Of a DNA stretch of 7,965 nt, positions 6,851 to 7,965 are shown piece after piece. The position numbers were made by a program, and so were the translations under genes. The DNA is taken from contig JAJYMP010000048.1 in the NCBI GenBank assembly GCA_021786915.1, positions 1-7,965 on the forward strand, read 5' to 3'. The DNA comes from Chloroflexota bacterium (lineage in GTDB: Bacteria; Chloroflexota; Limnocylindria; Limnocylindrales; CSP1-4). Every line of letters begins with the position of its first letter. Positions within the stretch are counted from its first letter, which is position 1. Below the pieces are notes generated by a model. The model ran no database searches and was not told the origin of the DNA. It saw only the letters and a list, made by a program, of their open reading frames with translations.

Positions 6851-6864
6851 GACGACAGGTCGTC
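6851..6864. promoter_or_regulatory. Palindromic candidate operator (GntR-type) at the lsrF promoter
   Basis: GACGACAGGTCGTC is a perfect 6-2-6 inverted repeat. It lies about 10-23 nt beyond the minus-strand -10 hexamer, where a bound dimer would block initiation or early elongation toward lsrF. Size and symmetry fit a homodimeric GntR/HutC-family regulator, and one is encoded at 4331-5080. An outer pair AGGAC (6842-6846) and GTCCT (6862-6866) overlaps it and gives an alternative pairing. The assignment is inferred from symmetry and position only; I did not find a second copy of this palindrome elsewhere in the window. Confidence 0.45.
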
Positions 6865-6873
6865 CTACATCTC

Positions 6874-6903
6874 ATGCTAGCGCGGCGGACACGAGGGTGT
6901 CAA
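6874..6903 (-). promoter_or_regulatory. Sigma70-type promoter for lsrF-lsrE
   Basis: Reading the minus strand, a perfect TTGACA (6903-6898) is followed after 18 bp by TAGCAT (6879-6874, four of six matches to TATAAT). Initiation would fall near 6867, giving an lsrF leader of about 115 nt that holds the palindrome at 6851-6864. The rest of the 196-nt gap between lsrF and the divergent peptidase gene (6753-6948) shows no other convincing promoter, and I could not identify a rightward promoter for the peptidase gene. Confidence 0.55.
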
Positions 6904-6948
6904 TGCGCGCCGCCTGTGCCGATCCGCCCATGGGTGCAGGATGTGCCC

Positions 6949-7965
6949 ATGCGAATCGCTTGGAAGAGGTGGCCTCGGCTCATGGCGGGGGCGCTGCTCG
7001 CGGCGTCCGTGCTGGCTCCGCTCGCGGCGGGCGCGGGATCCGCGACGCGTCTGGACGCGGCCTCGTCGGCTTCGGCCTCGTCGGCTTCGTCGGCATCCCT
7101 GTCGGCCTGGCGCGGGGGCGTCGACCTCTACCGGCCCGGCGTCTTCACCACCCAGAAGACGTGGTACTGGTGCACGGCCGCGACCGTCCAGATCAGCCGC
7201 AACATCGTCTTCCACCAGGCCGACCACTCGGCATCAGGCCAGCGGGCCTACTTCGACTGGATGCGCCAGCGCAATCGGTATCGGCTGCCCCTGTCGGCCG
7301 GGGTCGACGCGGCGGGCTGGACGGCGGGATTCGCGCACTTCGTGGACCGTCGGTACCGCCTGTTCGCCAGCGCCACGTTCGACGCCGCGCTCCGGTCGGC
7401 GGTCGCGAACCTGCGCAAGACGAATCTGCCGGTGGCGCTCGCGGTGGACCACGGCAACCACGCCTGGCTGCTGACGGGCTTCACCGCCACCGCCGACCCG
7501 GCTCGGACCTCGCGCTTCTCCGTCACATCCGTGCGCGTGGTGGGCCCGCTGTACGGGCTCCAGTCGAAGGACGGCTATGACATGGCGCCCGACACGCGGC
7601 TGACGCCTGCCCAGCTCCGCCGCTACTTCACGCCCTGGTACTACGCGCCGATCCGGATGGCCTGGGACGGGACGTACGTCTCGATCCAGGCCGTCGCGGC
7701 CGCGTCGACCGCGACGCTGAAGCCGAGCGCATCGCCGACCGCGACGCCGCGATCGTCTGCTGCTCCGTCGACCCTGCCGACCGACCCGCGGACCGCCGCG
7801 CCGACGCCGACATCGACCGCGCCGACGGCGACGCTACTCGCCGCGCCGACGCCCTCGGCGAGTCTGCGGCCGCTGAGCTCGACCTCCGTCTCCGACCCCG
7901 CAGCGGCTTGGGCGGTCGCAGCATCTGCGGGATTCGCGGCGGCATCCTCGCCGGCAGGAGCGGCG
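6949..7965 (+). CDS. Secreted papain/C39-like cysteine peptidase homologue, 3' end beyond the window
   Basis: The frame is open from this ATG to the window edge (339 codons, no stop). A ribosome-binding site AGGA (6938-6941) sits 7 nt upstream. The N-terminus is a clear secretion signal: basic RIAWKRWPRL, hydrophobic core MAGALLAASVLAPLAAGA (12-29), then an Ala/Ser linker (30-52). The conserved domain (about 53-250) has KTWYWCTAATVQ with candidate nucleophile Cys75 and GNHAWLLTGF with candidate His171, the order and spacing of C39/papain-fold peptidases; a third catalytic residue is not certain. It continues through VGPLYG (198-203) and WYYAPIRMAWDGTYVSIQ (230-247). From about 251 on it is Ala/Thr/Ser/Pro-rich low complexity, likely a flexible stalk or cell-surface linker. 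It is divergent from lsrF and has no obvious link to the sugar cluster. It may be a peptidase, or a non-proteolytic member of the fold; the end of the protein is missing. Confidence 0.8.
   Translation, partial: MRIAWKRWPRLMAGALLAASVLAPLAAGAGSATRLDAASSASASSASSASLSAWRGGVDLYRPGVFTTQKTWYWCTAATVQISRNIVFHQADHSASGQRAYFDWMRQRNRYRLPLSAGVDAAGWTAGFAHFVDRRYRLFASATFDAALRSAVANLRKTNLPVALAVDHGNHAWLLTGFTATADPARTSRFSVTSVRVVGPLYGLQSKDGYDMAPDTRLTPAQLRRYFTPWYYAPIRMAWDGTYVSIQAVAAASTATLKPSASPTATPRSSAAPSTLPTDPRTAAPTPTSTAPTATLLAAPTPSASLRPLSSTSVSDPAAAWAVAASAGFAAASSPAGAA
7060..7089 (+). repeat. Perfect tandem duplication of a 15-bp unit in the linker of the secreted protein
   Basis: GCCTCGTCGGCTTCG occurs twice without mismatch (7060-7074 and 7075-7089), encoding ASSAS twice at residues 38-47, and is followed by a decayed third copy (TCGGCATCC). 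Being a multiple of three it can expand or contract without frameshift. It lies between the signal peptide and the catalytic domain. Confidence 0.85.

Noticed and set aside
6753..6875. N-terminal extension of lsrF to an upstream in-frame ATG
   Set aside because: The extra 41 residues have no match to LsrF, would start at the predicted -10 element, upstream of the expected transcription start, and lack a ribosome-binding site; the ATG at 6752 has both family match and a good site.
5820..7580. Long open rightward frame (586 codons) across lsrF, the intergenic region and the peptidase gene
   Set aside because: It is antisense to lsrF and out of frame with the peptidase gene; the translation is Arg/Gly/His/Ala-rich with no family resemblance, as expected for shadow frames in GC-rich DNA.
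7628..7945. Leftward open frame opposite the tail of the secreted protein
   Set aside because: It is an Arg/Ser/Pro-rich shadow of low-complexity coding sequence with no recognisable feature.

Overview
The window is very GC-rich, with strong G/C preference at third codon positions. The protein types (a sugar-type ABC importer, a GntR/UTRA regulator, and a secreted cysteine-peptidase-like protein with a Thr/Pro/Ser/Ala-rich tail) fit a high-GC Actinomycetota or Chloroflexota bacterium. Nothing here separates the two; the secreted protein leans me slightly toward a high-GC Chloroflexota lineage. Almost the whole window is coding. I see no rRNA, tRNA, CRISPR array, insertion sequence or phage gene.

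Layout: five genes run rightward from 70 to 5080 with tight spacing and look like one operon. They are a double-domain sugar ABC ATPase, its RbsC/LsrC-type permease (directly abutting), a clear S-methyl-5-thioribose kinase (MtnK family), a small SnoaL/NTF2-fold protein, and a GntR-family regulator with a UTRA sensor domain. They meet head-on two leftward genes (6752 to 5140) encoding an LsrF-type aldolase/thiolase and an LsrE-like relative of ribulose-phosphate 3-epimerase. A strong inverted repeat at 5101-5138 lies between the two converging units and probably ends both. Upstream of lsrF is a good promoter (TTGACA, 18 bp, TAGCAT on the minus strand) with a perfect 6-2-6 palindrome just downstream of the expected transcription start, a plausible operator for the neighbouring GntR protein. 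Diverging from lsrF is a secreted, papain/C39-like cysteine peptidase homologue that runs off the right edge and is probably unrelated to the sugar cluster.

How it may work together: the ABC importer, LsrE and LsrF recall the enterobacterial lsr (autoinducer-2 uptake and degradation) operon, but the usual partners are not seen here. The kinase is MtnK rather than the FGGY-type LsrK, the regulator is GntR rather than LsrR, and a SnoaL-fold protein is present instead of LsrG. MtnK phosphorylates C1 of 5-substituted riboses such as methylthioribose and 5-deoxyribose. The LsrF substrate (3-hydroxy-5-phosphonooxypentane-2,4-dione) is the 4-oxo analogue of 5-deoxyribulose 1-phosphate, and both yield dihydroxyacetone phosphate on cleavage. 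My main inference is that this is either an alternative AI-2 utilisation locus or, at least as likely, a salvage route for 5-deoxyribose or methylthioribose in which an LsrF-type enzyme replaces the usual class II aldolase. A substrate-binding protein and an MtnA-type isomerase would be expected just outside the window. The chemistry is untested.
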